Source: an uncultured Lactococcus sp. (GTDB taxonomy: Bacteria; Bacillota; Bacilli; Lactobacillales; Streptococcaceae). Taken from it: a stretch of 64,000 nucleotides of DNA. Of this stretch, positions 53,797 through 63,226 are shown one piece after another; within the stretch, counting starts at the first letter, position 1, and each line of letters begins with the position of its first letter. The notes below the pieces were generated by a model, which saw only the letters and a program-made list of their open reading frames with translations, was not told the origin of the DNA and did not search any database. A program made the position numbers and the translations under genes. The stretch is taken from contig NZ_CAKPUG010000007.1 in assembly GCF_934191625.1 (NCBI RefSeq), positions 1 through 64,000 on the forward strand, given 5' to 3'.

Positions 53797-53985
53797 ACTA
53801 AATGAGGAGTAACAAGCCTAATCTTTGAGAGAGAAATCGGTCGCTGTGAGATTTTAGATGAAGCTTGTGAAGGTTGCATTGTGGTCAGTTAAATAAAATT
53901 AAGTGTCTGCTTTAAAAAGGCAGGAATTTAGGTGGTACCGCGCGTGAGCGTCCTATTTTGGATGTTTAGGTGCGGTATTTTTTAT
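53797..53985 (+). ncRNA. Valine T-box leader of valS
   Basis: The T-box sequence AGGTGGTACCGCG is at 53930-53942. Stem I can be drawn: AATG pairs with CATT, then ACAAGC pairs with GCTTGT. The loop between them has the strand GAAGGTTG, so the specifier is GTT (53873-53875), a valine codon. The terminator GTACCGC...GCGGTA with a T run ends near 53983. Uncharged tRNA-Val should open it and turn valS on. Confidence 0.92.
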
Positions 53986-54048
53986 TGGCATACTCTTGAA
54001 CTTTCCCCTCGACATTATCAACTGTTTTCATACCGAAAGGAAAAATAA

Positions 54049-56691
54049 ATGACAGAAGAATTATCAACAAAATTTAATCCTGCTGAAGTCGAAGCAGGGC
54101 GCTATGAAAAATGGCTCGAACAAGGTGTTTTTGCCCCTTCAGGTGACAAAAAAGCAAAACCTTATAGTATCGTTATTCCGCCACCAAACGTAACAGGGAA
54201 GCTCCACTTAGGACATGCTTGGGATACAACCTTGCAAGATATTATTATCCGTCAAAAACGTATGCAAGGTTTCGATACGCTCTGGTTGCCAGGTATGGAC
54301 CATGCAGGTATTGCTACGCAAGCCAAAGTGGAAGCACGTTTAGCTGAAGATGGCATCTCTCGTTATGATTTAGGCCGTGAGAAATTCTTAGACAAGGTCT
54401 GGGAATGGAAGGATGAGTATGCCTCAACCATCAAAGAACAATGGGGTAAAATGGGTATCTCTGTTGATTATAATCGAGAACGTTTTACTCTAGATGAAGG
54501 TTTATCTGCTGCAGTCCGCAAAGTTTTTGTTCAACTTTACAAAAAGGGCTGGATTTATCGTGGTGAATTTATCATTAACTGGGATCCAAAAGCTATGACT
54601 GCCCTCTCTGATATTGAAGTTATCCATAAGGATGTCGAAGGTGCCTTCTATCACATTACTTATCCTTTGGCGGATGGTTCAGGTGCACTTGAAGTAGCGA
54701 CAACGCGTCCAGAAACTTTCTTTGGTGATACTGCAGTTGCTGTTAACCCAGCAGATGAACGTTATGCCAAATACATTGGTCAAAGTGTTGTTCTCCCTAT
54801 CATTAACAAAGAAATTCCTATCGTTGGTGACGAACATGCGGATATGGAAAAAGGGACAGGTGTAGTTAAAATTACGCCTGCCCATGACCCTAACGACTTC
54901 TTAGTTGGTCAACGTCATAACTTGCCACAAGTTAATGTGATGAATGCTGACGGTACAATGAATGAGCTCACAGGCGAATTTAATGGTATGGATCGCTTTG
55001 AAGCACGAGAAGCGATCATTAAAAAATTAGATGAGCTGGGTAACTTAGTTAAAGTCGAGAAAATGATGCACTCTGTTGGGCACTCAGAACGTACAGGGGT
55101 GATGGTTGAGCCACGCTTATCAACACAATGGTTTGTTAAGATGGAAGATTTGGCTAAAAATGCCATCGCAAATCAAAAAACAGAAGATGCGGTTGAGTTT
55201 TACCCTCCGCGTTTTAACGACACTTTCCTCCAGTGGATGGAAAATGTCCATGACTGGGTTATTTCGCGTCAACTCTGGTGGGGACATCAAATCCCTGCCT
55301 GGTACAATGAAGCTGGCGAAATGTATGTCGGTGAGGAAGCTCCAGAAGGTGAAGGTTGGGTGCAAGATGAAGATGTGCTCGATACGTGGTTCTCTTCAGC
55401 CTTGTGGCCTTTCTCCACTATGGGCTGGCCTGATGAAAAAGCAGAAGACTTCCAACGTTACTTCCCTACATCAACTTTGGTTACGGGATATGACATCATC
55501 TTTTTCTGGGTTTCACGTATGATTTTCCAATCACTGGAGTTTACAGGAAAAGCACCATTTAATAATGTGCTTATCCATGGTCTGATTCGTGATGAAGAAG
55601 GACGCAAGATGTCCAAATCTTTGGGGAATGGTATTGACCCAATGGATGTGATTGAAAAATATGGTGCGGATGCCTTACGTTGGTTCTTGTCCAATGGTTC
55701 AGCTCCAGGACAAGATGTCCGTTTCAGCTACGATAAAATGGATGCAGCTTGGAATTTCATCAATAAGATATGGAACGTTTCACGTTATATCTTGATGAAT
55801 GCAGGTAATATCACAGCTGAGGAAATTTCTATTCATCTTGATCAAGTGGCAGCGAAAGAAGCGGGTAATGTTACTGATCGTTGGATCCTCACACGTTTGA
55901 ATGATACAATTGCACGTGTTACTGAACAAATGGATAAATTTGAGTTTGGTGTTGCAGGGCATATTCTGTATAACTTCATTTGGGATGAATTTGCCAACTG
56001 GTATCTTGAATTGACCAAGGAAGTTATGTTTGGCGAAAATGAAGCAGAAAAAGATGTGACACGTTCAGTCCTTGTACATGTCCTTGATCAAGTACTCCGC
56101 TTGTTGCATCCAATCATGCCTTTCTTCACAGAAGAAATCTTTGAAAAGCTTCCGACAGCTGAAGGTAAATCTATTGTGGTATCTGAATATCCAGAAGTAC
56201 GTCCAGAATTTGATGATGCAGAAGCAGGTGACGGTGTTGCCATGTTGATTGAAATTATCACAGCTGTACGTAATATCCGTGCGGAAGTAAATACGCCTTT
56301 ATCAAAAGCAGTACCAATGATGCTCAAATCAGACAAGGCATCATTCTTGAAAAATGTAGCGCCTTATATCAGACGTTTCACCAATCCAAGTGAATTAACT
56401 ATTGCGACTGATATAACTGCGCCAGAGCAGGCTATGTCAGCAGTTGTTACTGGTGCGGAAATCTATCTTCCATTGGCAGGCTTGATTAACATTGAGGAAG
56501 AAATTGCTCGTCTTAATAAAGAACTAGACAAATGGCAGAAAGAACTCGATATGGTTAGCCGTAAGCTTTCGAATGAAAAATTTGTAGCAAATGCCAAAGC
56601 AGAAGTTGTAGACAAAGAACGTGCTAAACTGGCAGACTATCAAGAGAAGTTTGAGAGTACTCAATCCCGGATTGAAGAGTTACAAAAATAG
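54049..56691 (+). CDS. valS: Valyl-tRNA synthetase
   Basis: An 880-residue class I synthetase. HIGH-type [15 protein letters not shown] is at about 43-57 and the KMSKS motif [10 protein letters not shown] at about 521-530. An editing domain lies between them, with the anticodon-binding domain after, and a C-terminal coiled-coil arm (about 815-880, [20 protein letters not shown]). The RBS is GAAAGGA. Expression is controlled by the valine T-box. Confidence 0.98.
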   Translation: MTEELSTKFNPAEVEAGRYEKWLEQGVFAPSGDKKAKPYSIVIPPPNVTGKLHLGHAWDTTLQDIIIRQKRMQGFDTLWLPGMDHAGIATQAKVEARLAEDGISRYDLGREKFLDKVWEWKDEYASTIKEQWGKMGISVDYNRERFTLDEGLSAAVRKVFVQLYKKGWIYRGEFIINWDPKAMTALSDIEVIHKDVEGAFYHITYPLADGSGALEVATTRPETFFGDTAVAVNPADERYAKYIGQSVVLPIINKEIPIVGDEHADMEKGTGVVKITPAHDPNDFLVGQRHNLPQVNVMNADGTMNELTGEFNGMDRFEAREAIIKKLDELGNLVKVEKMMHSVGHSERTGVMVEPRLSTQWFVKMEDLAKNAIANQKTEDAVEFYPPRFNDTFLQWMENVHDWVISRQLWWGHQIPAWYNEAGEMYVGEEAPEGEGWVQDEDVLDTWFSSALWPFSTMGWPDEKAEDFQRYFPTSTLVTGYDIIFFWVSRMIFQSLEFTGKAPFNNVLIHGLIRDEEGRKMSKSLGNGIDPMDVIEKYGADALRWFLSNGSAPGQDVRFSYDKMDAAWNFINKIWNVSRYILMNAGNITAEEISIHLDQVAAKEAGNVTDRWILTRLNDTIARVTEQMDKFEFGVAGHILYNFIWDEFANWYLELTKEVMFGENEAEKDVTRSVLVHVLDQVLRLLHPIMPFFTEEIFEKLPTAEGKSIVVSEYPEVRPEFDDAEAGDGVAMLIEIITAVRNIRAEVNTPLSKAVPMMLKSDKASFLKNVAPYIRRFTNPSELTIATDITAPEQAMSAVVTGAEIYLPLAGLINIEEEIARLNKELDKWQKELDMVSRKLSNEKFVANAKAEVVDKERAKLADYQEKFESTQSRIEELQK

Positions 56692-56704
56692 TAATATGAG
56701 ACGT

Positions 56705-56737
56705 GGAAAAGTTCCTAATTGTGGGAACTTTTTCTTT
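56705..56737 (+). terminator. valS terminator
   Basis: AAAAGTTCC pairs with GGAACTTTTT around a TAATTGTG loop. Confidence 0.85.
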
Positions 56738-56840
56738 TTGGTATAGATAGGTTTACAATATCTTAAATTTTCATTTCTTGTTAAAGCTCTGAAAAAGTGA
56801 TAAAATAAACAAAGAAAAAAACTCTAAGGAGAGATATAAG

Positions 56841-58187
56841 ATGGCACATATTAAATTTGACTATTCTAAATTGAAACCATTTGTAGCTGATAAAGAACTT
56901 GACGAAATTCAATGGCAAGTTGACGGCGCAGATAAACTTCTTCGCGAAGGAATTGGTGCTGGTTCGGACTTCATCGGTTGGTTAGATCTTCCAGAAGACT
57001 ATGACAAAGAAGAATTTGCTCGCATTCAAAAAGCCGCAAGCAAAATTCAATCTGATTCAGAAGTACTTATCGTTATCGGGATTGGTGGTTCATACCTCGG
57101 TGCCCGCGCTGCAATTGATTTCTTGAGTAATAGCTTTGTTAATCTTCAATCAAAAGAAGAACGTAAAGCACCACAAATTCTTTATGCAGGAAATTCAATT
57201 TCTTCAAGCTACCTTTCAGACTTGGTAGAGTATGTTGCAGATAAAGATTTCTCTGTGAATGTTATCTCTAAATCAGGTACTACAACTGAACCAGCAATTG
57301 CTTTCCGTGTCTTTGAAGAACTTTTAGTTAAAAAATATGGCCGTGAAGAAGCAAATAAACGTATCTATGCAACAACAGATAAAGAAAAAGGTGCCGTTAA
57401 AGTTAATGCTGATGCAAATAACTGGGATACTTTTGTTGTGCCAGACTCAGTTGGTGGACGTTTTTCAGTTTTGACAGCTGTTGGTCTCTTGCCTATCGCA
57501 GCTTCAGGTGCTGATATTACAGCTCTTATGGAAGGTGCTAACGCAGCGCGTAAAGAATATACAGCCACAGATGTACGTGAAAACGATGCTTATGCTTATG
57601 CGGCACTTCGTAATATCCTTTATCGTAAAGGTAAACTTTCAGAAATCTTGATCAACTATGAGCCATCATTGCAATACTTCTCAGAATGGTGGAAACAGTT
57701 GGCAGGTGAATCTGAAGGTAAAGACCAAAAAGGTATTTATCCAACATCAGCAAACTTCTCAACAGACTTGCACTCATTGGGTCAATTTATCCAAGAAGGA
57801 ACACGTTCTGTATTTGAAACAGCTATCCGTGTTGAAAAACCACGTAAAAACATTAACATTCCTGAGCTTGAAGCAGATCTTGATGGACTTGGCTACTTAC
57901 AAGGTAAAGATGTTGACTTCGTCAATAAAAAAGCAGCTGATGGTGTTCTTCTTGCCCACACAGATGGTGACGTACCTAACATGATCGTTACTTTGCCTGA
58001 GCAAGATGAATTCACTTTAGGTTACACTATCTACTTCTTTGAGCTTGCGATTGCAATCTCTGGCTATTTGAATGGTATCAATCCATTTGACCAACCAGGT
58101 GTTGAAGCTTACAAACGTAATATGTTTGCACTTCTTGGTAAACCAGGCTTTGAAGAATTGAGTGCAGAATTAAATGCACGTCTTTAA
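56841..58187 (+). CDS. pgi: Glucose-6-phosphate isomerase
   Basis: A 448-residue glycolytic enzyme that interconverts glucose-6-phosphate and fructose-6-phosphate. It has [26 protein letters not shown] (the phosphosugar-binding SIS fold), [15 protein letters not shown] and the catalytic Glu in QFIQEGTR. The length is the short form of Firmicutes. It has a strong RBS (AAGGAGA) and its own terminator. Codon bias is that of an abundant protein. Confidence 0.98.
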   Translation: MAHIKFDYSKLKPFVADKELDEIQWQVDGADKLLREGIGAGSDFIGWLDLPEDYDKEEFARIQKAASKIQSDSEVLIVIGIGGSYLGARAAIDFLSNSFVNLQSKEERKAPQILYAGNSISSSYLSDLVEYVADKDFSVNVISKSGTTTEPAIAFRVFEELLVKKYGREEANKRIYATTDKEKGAVKVNADANNWDTFVVPDSVGGRFSVLTAVGLLPIAASGADITALMEGANAARKEYTATDVRENDAYAYAALRNILYRKGKLSEILINYEPSLQYFSEWWKQLAGESEGKDQKGIYPTSANFSTDLHSLGQFIQEGTRSVFETAIRVEKPRKNINIPELEADLDGLGYLQGKDVDFVNKKAADGVLLAHTDGDVPNMIVTLPEQDEFTLGYTIYFFELAIAISGYLNGINPFDQPGVEAYKRNMFALLGKPGFEELSAELNARL

Positions 58188-58207
58188 TTAAAAATGAGTT
58201 AAAAACA

Positions 58208-58241
58208 AAAACTACAGTACAACGAACTGTGGTTTTTTTTA
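58208..58241 (+). terminator. pgi terminator
   Basis: AAACTACAGT pairs with ACTGTGGTTT, followed by eight Ts. Confidence 0.82.
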
Positions 58242-58270
58242 TGCCTGTGGGCGAAGAAGATACAGTGTGT

Positions 58271-58276
58271 TATAAT
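58271..58276 (+). promoter_or_regulatory. Extended -10 of rsmD, leaderless
   Basis: TGTTATAAT is followed by 6 nt (AGAGCA) and ATG at 58283, with no RBS. Confidence 0.75.
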
Positions 58277-58282
58277 AGAGCA

Positions 58283-58822
58283 ATGAGAGTTGTAGCAGGA
58301 AATTATGGTGGAAGACCACTGAAAACATTAGCAGGAAAAACAACGCGTCCAACGACTGATAAAGTTAAAGGTGCGATTTTTAATATGATAGGACCGTATT
58401 TTGAAGACGGGCGGGTGCTAGATTTATTCTCGGGTTCGGGCTCTCTTGCTATAGAAGCTGTCTCGCGTGGTATGGACAGTGCTGTAATGGTTGAAAAAGA
58501 CCGATCAGCTCAGCTGATTATTGCTGAAAATATCAAGATGACAAAAGAAACGGAGAAATTTCAGCTTCTAAAAATGCCAGCAGAGCGAGCTTTGACTAAT
58601 CTTTCTGGACAGTTTGATTTAGTCTTATTAGATCCGCCTTATGCCAAAGAAAGTATTGTTGCTAATTTAGAAGAACTGCAGAAAAAAGACTTGTTGGCAG
58701 ATGACGTTATTATTGTTTGTGAGACGGATAAGGAAGTCATACTTCCGCAAAATATTGGTCACTTGTCGTTAAGTAAAGAAAAAGTATATGGAATTTCAAA
58801 GGTAAGCATCTATGAAAGATAA
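58283..58822 (+). CDS. rsmD: 16S rRNA (guanine966-N2)-methyltransferase RsmD
   Basis: A 179-residue SAM-dependent enzyme that methylates G966 of 16S rRNA. It has [25 protein letters not shown], the SAM motif [13 protein letters not shown] and the catalytic LDPPYA. The reading frame is open 18 codons further upstream, but the -10 hexamer and the usual length fix the start at 58283. coaD overlaps its end by 11 nt, the standard pairing in Firmicutes. Confidence 0.95.
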   Translation: MRVVAGNYGGRPLKTLAGKTTRPTTDKVKGAIFNMIGPYFEDGRVLDLFSGSGSLAIEAVSRGMDSAVMVEKDRSAQLIIAENIKMTKETEKFQLLKMPAERALTNLSGQFDLVLLDPPYAKESIVANLEELQKKDLLADDVIIVCETDKEVILPQNIGHLSLSKEKVYGISKVSIYER

Positions 58823-59309
58823 AATCGGTTTATTCACAGGCACTTTTGACCCGGTAACAAACGGGCATCTTGATATTGTTGCACGTGCCAGTAAGATTTT
58901 TGATAAGCTTTATGTTGGTATTTTTAAAAATGAAGCTAAAAATCCTCTGTTCAGTCTGGAAGAACGTGTTGCTTTACTTGAAAGATCCTTAACAGATTTA
59001 CAATTAACTAATGTGGAAGTGATTGCACATGCTAGTGATTTGACTGTAAACATTGCGAAGCAACTTGAAGTAACGGCGCTTGTGCGTTCCGTTCGTAATG
59101 CGGCCGATTTAGACTATGAGAAAAATATGATTTACTTTAACCGTGAAATGACAGGGATAGAGACAGTCTTACTGACTGCCAAGCCAGAACTTGAAAATAT
59201 TAGTTCCACACGTATGCGCGAGCTTTATCATTTTGGCCAAGATCTTAGCCAATGGCTACCTAAAAATGTTATGGAAGCACTGAATGAGAAAAAAGCACAT
59301 GAAAATTGA
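58812..59309 (+). CDS. coaD: Phosphopantetheine adenylyltransferase
   Basis: A 165-residue enzyme that makes dephospho-CoA from 4'-phosphopantetheine and ATP, the penultimate step in coenzyme A synthesis. It has the nucleotidyltransferase motif [13 protein letters not shown] (about 9-21), the [14 protein letters not shown] segment and the ISSTRMREL motif. It overlaps rsmD by 11 nt and the next gene by up to 26 nt, so the three are translated as one unit. Confidence 0.97.
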   Translation: MKDKIGLFTGTFDPVTNGHLDIVARASKIFDKLYVGIFKNEAKNPLFSLEERVALLERSLTDLQLTNVEVIAHASDLTVNIAKQLEVTALVRSVRNAADLDYEKNMIYFNREMTGIETVLLTAKPELENISSTRMRELYHFGQDLSQWLPKNVMEALNEKKAHEN

Positions 59310-60342
59310 AAAATTGAAAAAATATAAAAAACTAAAGCTATTCTTTGCCATCGCGTTGCCGCTTCTTATTGTAGTAGGTTTATTCTTTCCCTTACCTTAC
59401 TATATTGAGCAACCAGGGGGAACCATTCCAGTTAATCAGATGGTCGATGTTGCGGGAAAGAAAGATGAACATAAGGGTAACTTTTATTTAACGACTGTTG
59501 AAATGGTGCGGGCCAATGCAGCAAGTATGCTTTATTCCAAGTCAAACTCCTTTGCTACGGTTTTGAGTAGTGAAGAGATGACAGGTGGGATGACTAATCA
59601 GCAATTTGATTTAGTCAACCAGTTCTATATGCAGACGGCGCAAAACACAGCTGTTTATCAGGCCTTCAAACTGGCAGGGAAACCTTATGAGATGAAGTAT
59701 CAAGGTGTTTACGTCTTGAGTATTACTGAGGATTCAACATTTAAAAATGACTTGCAACTTTCAGATACAATAACAGCAGTGAACGGTCACACTTTCAAGT
59801 CTTCATCTGATATGATTGATTATGTGTCTCAACAAAAAGTAGGTGATAGCGTTACAATTAAGTATACACGTATGGATGGCAGCAAACATGAAGCTACAGG
59901 TAAGTATATTAAATTGAGTAACGGTAAAACAGGTATTGGTATTGGATTAGTAGATCATACAGAAGTTGTGACAGATCCTAAAGTTAAAATCGATGCTGGA
60001 AGCATTGGGGGTCCGAGCGCCGGTATGATGTTTACTTTGGAAATATATAGTCAAATTACGGGTAAAGACTTGCGTCAGGGACGCGAAATTGCTGGTACTG
60101 GTACTATTAACGAAGATGGCAGTATCGGGCAAATAGGGGGAGTTGATAAAAAAGTTGCTACGGCAAGTAATGCAGGTGCCAAAATTTTCCTTTGTCCAGA
60201 TGAAACGGAAGAGCAATCAAAGGCTTCTGGTACAACAAATAATTATAACGATGCTCTCGCGGCCGCTAAAAAGTTGAATACAGATATGAAGATTATTCCT
60301 GTGAAGACTATTCAAGATGCACTTAATTACCTCGAAAAATAA
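59284..60342 (+). CDS. PDZ-containing Lon-like serine protease, SepM/YlbL type
   Basis: A 352-residue membrane-bound protease. One N-terminal membrane span (about 18-38), a PDZ domain (about 120-200, [20 protein letters not shown]) and an S16 Lon-type domain follow, with Ser245 in GPSAGMM and Lys290 in [11 protein letters not shown] forming the dyad. In streptococci SepM trims the competence peptide; YlbL acts in Bacillus checkpoint recovery. The role here is inferred. The start could also be the ATG at 59299. It overlaps coaD by 26 nt or 11 nt. Confidence 0.88.
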   Translation: MRKKHMKIEKLKKYKKLKLFFAIALPLLIVVGLFFPLPYYIEQPGGTIPVNQMVDVAGKKDEHKGNFYLTTVEMVRANAASMLYSKSNSFATVLSSEEMTGGMTNQQFDLVNQFYMQTAQNTAVYQAFKLAGKPYEMKYQGVYVLSITEDSTFKNDLQLSDTITAVNGHTFKSSSDMIDYVSQQKVGDSVTIKYTRMDGSKHEATGKYIKLSNGKTGIGIGLVDHTEVVTDPKVKIDAGSIGGPSAGMMFTLEIYSQITGKDLRQGREIAGTGTINEDGSIGQIGGVDKKVATASNAGAKIFLCPDETEEQSKASGTTNNYNDALAAAKKLNTDMKIIPVKTIQDALNYLEK

Positions 60343-60372
60343 AAAAAGCTGTAAGTTACAGCTTTTTTTAAT
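60341..60372. terminator. Bidirectional terminator, protease gene and adhE
   Basis: AAAAAAGCTGTAA pairs with TTACAGCTTTTTT between convergent genes. Confidence 0.9.
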
Positions 60373-60374
60373 AC

Positions 60375-63068
60375 TTAATATTGATCTTGTAAGAGTGTTT
60401 TAAGTTCGGAAATACTTGGTTGGCGTGGGTTACCAGGTGTGCATTGATCATCGTAAACAAGGTTTGCAAGCTTATCTAATTCACGCTCTAAGTGGTTCTT
60501 ATCAACTCCATTTCCTGATAGGGTGACGTCAATATCAATACTGTCAGTTAATTTTTTAATTTCCTTAATAAGTTTGTCCACAAGCTCTGCATCATCCTTA
60601 CCAGTAAGGCCAATGTAACGCGCAATTTCAGCATAGTCTTCTTGGGCGCGGTAAATCTCATAACGTGGGTACGGTGTACGTTTAACGTTTCCTGTTACAG
60701 CGTTAAATTTAATGACATGAGGCATAGCAATAGCAATAGCTAAGCCGTGTGGTAACTCAAATTCACCACCCACTTTATGGGCTAAGGAGTGATTAATACC
60801 GAGAAATGCATTGGCAAAGGCCATACCAGCTAAAGTCGCTGCATTGTGCATATTTGCACGTGCGACTTGCCCTTCTTTAGAAGGCTGAGATGGATCATAG
60901 TGATATGAGGTTGTCAAATTATCAAAAATTAACTTAATAGCACGAAGTGACAATGGTTTAGTATAATCCGAAGCCATGACTGAAACATAAGATTCAAGGG
61001 CATGACTAAGTGCATCTATACCTGACCAAGCCACAGTACGTTTTGGTACTGTCATAACAAATTCAGGATCGACAATGGCTACTTGAGGTGTAAGCTGATA
61101 ATCAGCTAAAGGATACTTAACATGTGTTTCATCATCGGTGATAACAGCAAATGGTGTTACCTCAGAACCTGTACCGGAAGTAGTCGGAATGCATACCAGT
61201 TGTGTTTGGTCTTGGTGTGGGAATTTTACGATACGCTTACGAATATCGATGAATTTTTGAGCTAACTGCTCAAAGAGTGCTTTTAGTGCAGCATCATCAT
61301 TGAGGTCAACCTCTCCTCGAACGGAATATTCGTAAATCAAGCGACCGATTTTAGCTGCATCAAGTGGAGAACCACCACCGAGTGCAATCACTGTGTCAGG
61401 CTTGAAATCAGCCATTTGACGTGCAATTTCAATAGCTTGAGAAAGCGTTGGATCAGGCTTTACAGAACCATAGATGGATGTTTGCACCTGAGTTTCACGA
61501 ACAGCCAACTGCTCAAGCATATGGTCCACAAAGCCAAATTGGAGCATTCCGTGGTCTGTGACGACAAAAGCGCGTTCGATATTAGGCATTTCTTGTAGAT
61601 AAGAAATAGAGTTGTTTTCGTAGTAAATTTCTTTTGGCAGACGAACCCATTGTGGGCGATTACGACGACGTGCCACTGTTTTGATATTCAATAGATCATA
61701 TGTACTCAAATTGTGTGAGATTGAATTTTTCCCCCATGAACCAGTTCCTAAAGTCAGTGATGGACGCATTGCATCAGTATAAATATCACCAACACCACCA
61801 ATAGAATCAGGTTGGTTAACTAAGATGCGTGCAGCACCGATAGCGTCAGCATATTCTTTTACAAATGGATCATCTTGTGCACCTATCTGAATAGCTGCAT
61901 TGTGTCCAGCACCTTGATAAGCCAAAAGCTTTTGTACAATTGCAGTACCATTTTCACGTGAGGTAGATTTGTAAATTGACAAAAGTGGGCTAAGCTTTTC
62001 AGAAGATAGAGCTTCACCGATGTTTTTTTCCTCCAATTCAAAGAGAAGGACATCTTTGCCATCAGGGACTTTTACGCCTGCTTGTTCAGCAATCCACGGG
62101 CCAGGACGTCCAGCAACTGGTCCGGTTACCCCAAAGCCTTCACCTGCACGTTCAACGAATACAAATTTTTCGATAGCTGGATAATCTTCCTTTGGAACAT
62201 TGTAAGCGCCATGTGCTTGAAGTTTTTCGAGAAATTCATCGTAAATTTCTGCAGCAACAACAGCAGAGTTTTCAGTGGCACAAATCATGCCGTTATCAAA
62301 ACGTTTAGAAAGGAGCAGGTCTTCAACTGCACGATCCACATTTGCAGTAGCATCAACGAAGACGGCACCATTACCTGCGCCCACACCTAATGATGGATTC
62401 CCTGACTTGAGCGCCGCGTTGACCATTCCCGGTCCACCTGTAGCTAAGATAGAAGCAATACCGTGGTTTTGGATAAGGGCAGTCGTGTTATAAAGGCTAG
62501 GATCTTCAACCCACTGAATAAAGTTTTCTGGCGCTCCAGCCTTTAGAGCAGCTTCATAGACAATGCGTGCGGCATGTGACGAGCAATTTTGGGCTTGAGG
62601 ATGGAAAGCAAAAACGATGGTATTTCGTGTTTTTGCTGTTAAGAGTGATTTGAAAATTGTAGTAGAAGTGGGATTGGTAGTTGGGACGATTCCTGCAAGT
62701 ACTCCTAAAGGAGCTGCTATTTCTACAGAGCCTGCGACTTTGTTCTCACTGATTACGCCTACTGTTTTATCGTTTTTGATTGAGTTATAAACAGATTCTG
62801 ATGCAAATCGATTTTTAGTGTCTTTGTCCTCAACGATGCCTCGCCCTGTTTCATTATGGGCTTCATGTGCGAGTTCAAGGGAGTGTTCACTAGCAGCTAA
62901 AGCCATTGCTGCAACAATTTTATCTACTTGTGATTGTGTATAGCCTTCAAATTGTAAAGCTGCTTGATGTGCCTTTCGAACGAGACCGTCTGTGTACTGC
63001 TCTGCTTTTTCTACAAGGACAGCTTTATCAGCGGGTGTTAATTCTTTTTTTATATTCTTGGTTGACAT
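60375..63068 (-). CDS. adhE: Bifunctional aldehyde-alcohol dehydrogenase AdhE
   Basis: An 897-residue fusion enzyme that turns acetyl-CoA into ethanol with two NADH. The N-terminal acetaldehyde dehydrogenase (about 1-440) carries the catalytic Cys in NGMICATENS. The C-terminal iron-dependent alcohol dehydrogenase (about 460-897) has GGGSPLDAAK and the iron-ligand histidines in AWSGIDALSHALE and GINHSLAHKVGGEF. The protein forms spirosomes in other species. Two Rex-like sites flank its promoter, which fits induction when NADH is high. RBS AAGGAG. Confidence 0.98.
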   Translation of the reverse strand: MSTKNIKKELTPADKAVLVEKAEQYTDGLVRKAHQAALQFEGYTQSQVDKIVAAMALAASEHSLELAHEAHNETGRGIVEDKDTKNRFASESVYNSIKNDKTVGVISENKVAGSVEIAAPLGVLAGIVPTTNPTSTTIFKSLLTAKTRNTIVFAFHPQAQNCSSHAARIVYEAALKAGAPENFIQWVEDPSLYNTTALIQNHGIASILATGGPGMVNAALKSGNPSLGVGAGNGAVFVDATANVDRAVEDLLLSKRFDNGMICATENSAVVAAEIYDEFLEKLQAHGAYNVPKEDYPAIEKFVFVERAGEGFGVTGPVAGRPGPWIAEQAGVKVPDGKDVLLFELEEKNIGEALSSEKLSPLLSIYKSTSRENGTAIVQKLLAYQGAGHNAAIQIGAQDDPFVKEYADAIGAARILVNQPDSIGGVGDIYTDAMRPSLTLGTGSWGKNSISHNLSTYDLLNIKTVARRRNRPQWVRLPKEIYYENNSISYLQEMPNIERAFVVTDHGMLQFGFVDHMLEQLAVRETQVQTSIYGSVKPDPTLSQAIEIARQMADFKPDTVIALGGGSPLDAAKIGRLIYEYSVRGEVDLNDDAALKALFEQLAQKFIDIRKRIVKFPHQDQTQLVCIPTTSGTGSEVTPFAVITDDETHVKYPLADYQLTPQVAIVDPEFVMTVPKRTVAWSGIDALSHALESYVSVMASDYTKPLSLRAIKLIFDNLTTSYHYDPSQPSKEGQVARANMHNAATLAGMAFANAFLGINHSLAHKVGGEFELPHGLAIAIAMPHVIKFNAVTGNVKRTPYPRYEIYRAQEDYAEIARYIGLTGKDDAELVDKLIKEIKKLTDSIDIDVTLSGNGVDKNHLERELDKLANLVYDDQCTPGNPRQPSISELKTLLQDQY

Positions 63069-63084
63069 AATTTAAATTTCTCCT

Positions 63085-63102
63085 TTGTGAAATTTATCAC
63101 GT
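63085..63102 (-). promoter_or_regulatory. Rex-like box, downstream of the adhE -10
   Basis: TTGTGAAATTTATCACGT matches the Rex consensus TTGTGA-N6-TCACAA except near the last bases. It lies between the -10 and the RBS of adhE. Confidence 0.68.
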
Positions 63103-63106
63103 TATT

Positions 63107-63135
63107 ATTTTAACAAACTTTGAAAGTGCTGTCAA
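63107..63135 (-). promoter_or_regulatory. adhE promoter
   Basis: On the minus strand, -35 TTGACA (63130-63135), 17-bp spacer and -10 TAAAAT (63107-63112). Confidence 0.9.
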
Positions 63136-63141
63136 ACAATA

Positions 63142-63159
63142 TTGTGTAAATTAGCACAA
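63142..63159 (-). promoter_or_regulatory. Rex-like box, upstream of the adhE -35
   Basis: TTGTG-TAAATTAG-CACAA has perfect palindromic ends and lies 6 bp upstream of the -35. Confidence 0.72.
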
Positions 63160-63196
63160 ACTTTCTTTGGTTAAAATACTATCTGCATTTTAATGA

Positions 63197-63226
63197 TAAA
63201 AAAACCGCCGAAATGGCGGTTTTGAT
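63197..63226 (-). terminator. Terminator of the lactonase gene
   Basis: AAAACCGCC-GAAAT-GGCGGTTTT: a strong hairpin just past the stop codon on the minus strand. Confidence 0.9.

Noticed and set aside
6631..53946. Scattered GCGCGTG heptamers (for example 6631, 11682, 37922, 53940), the lactococcal Chi sequence
   Set aside because: They support the genus call, but I cannot test enrichment or strand bias in one 64-kb window.
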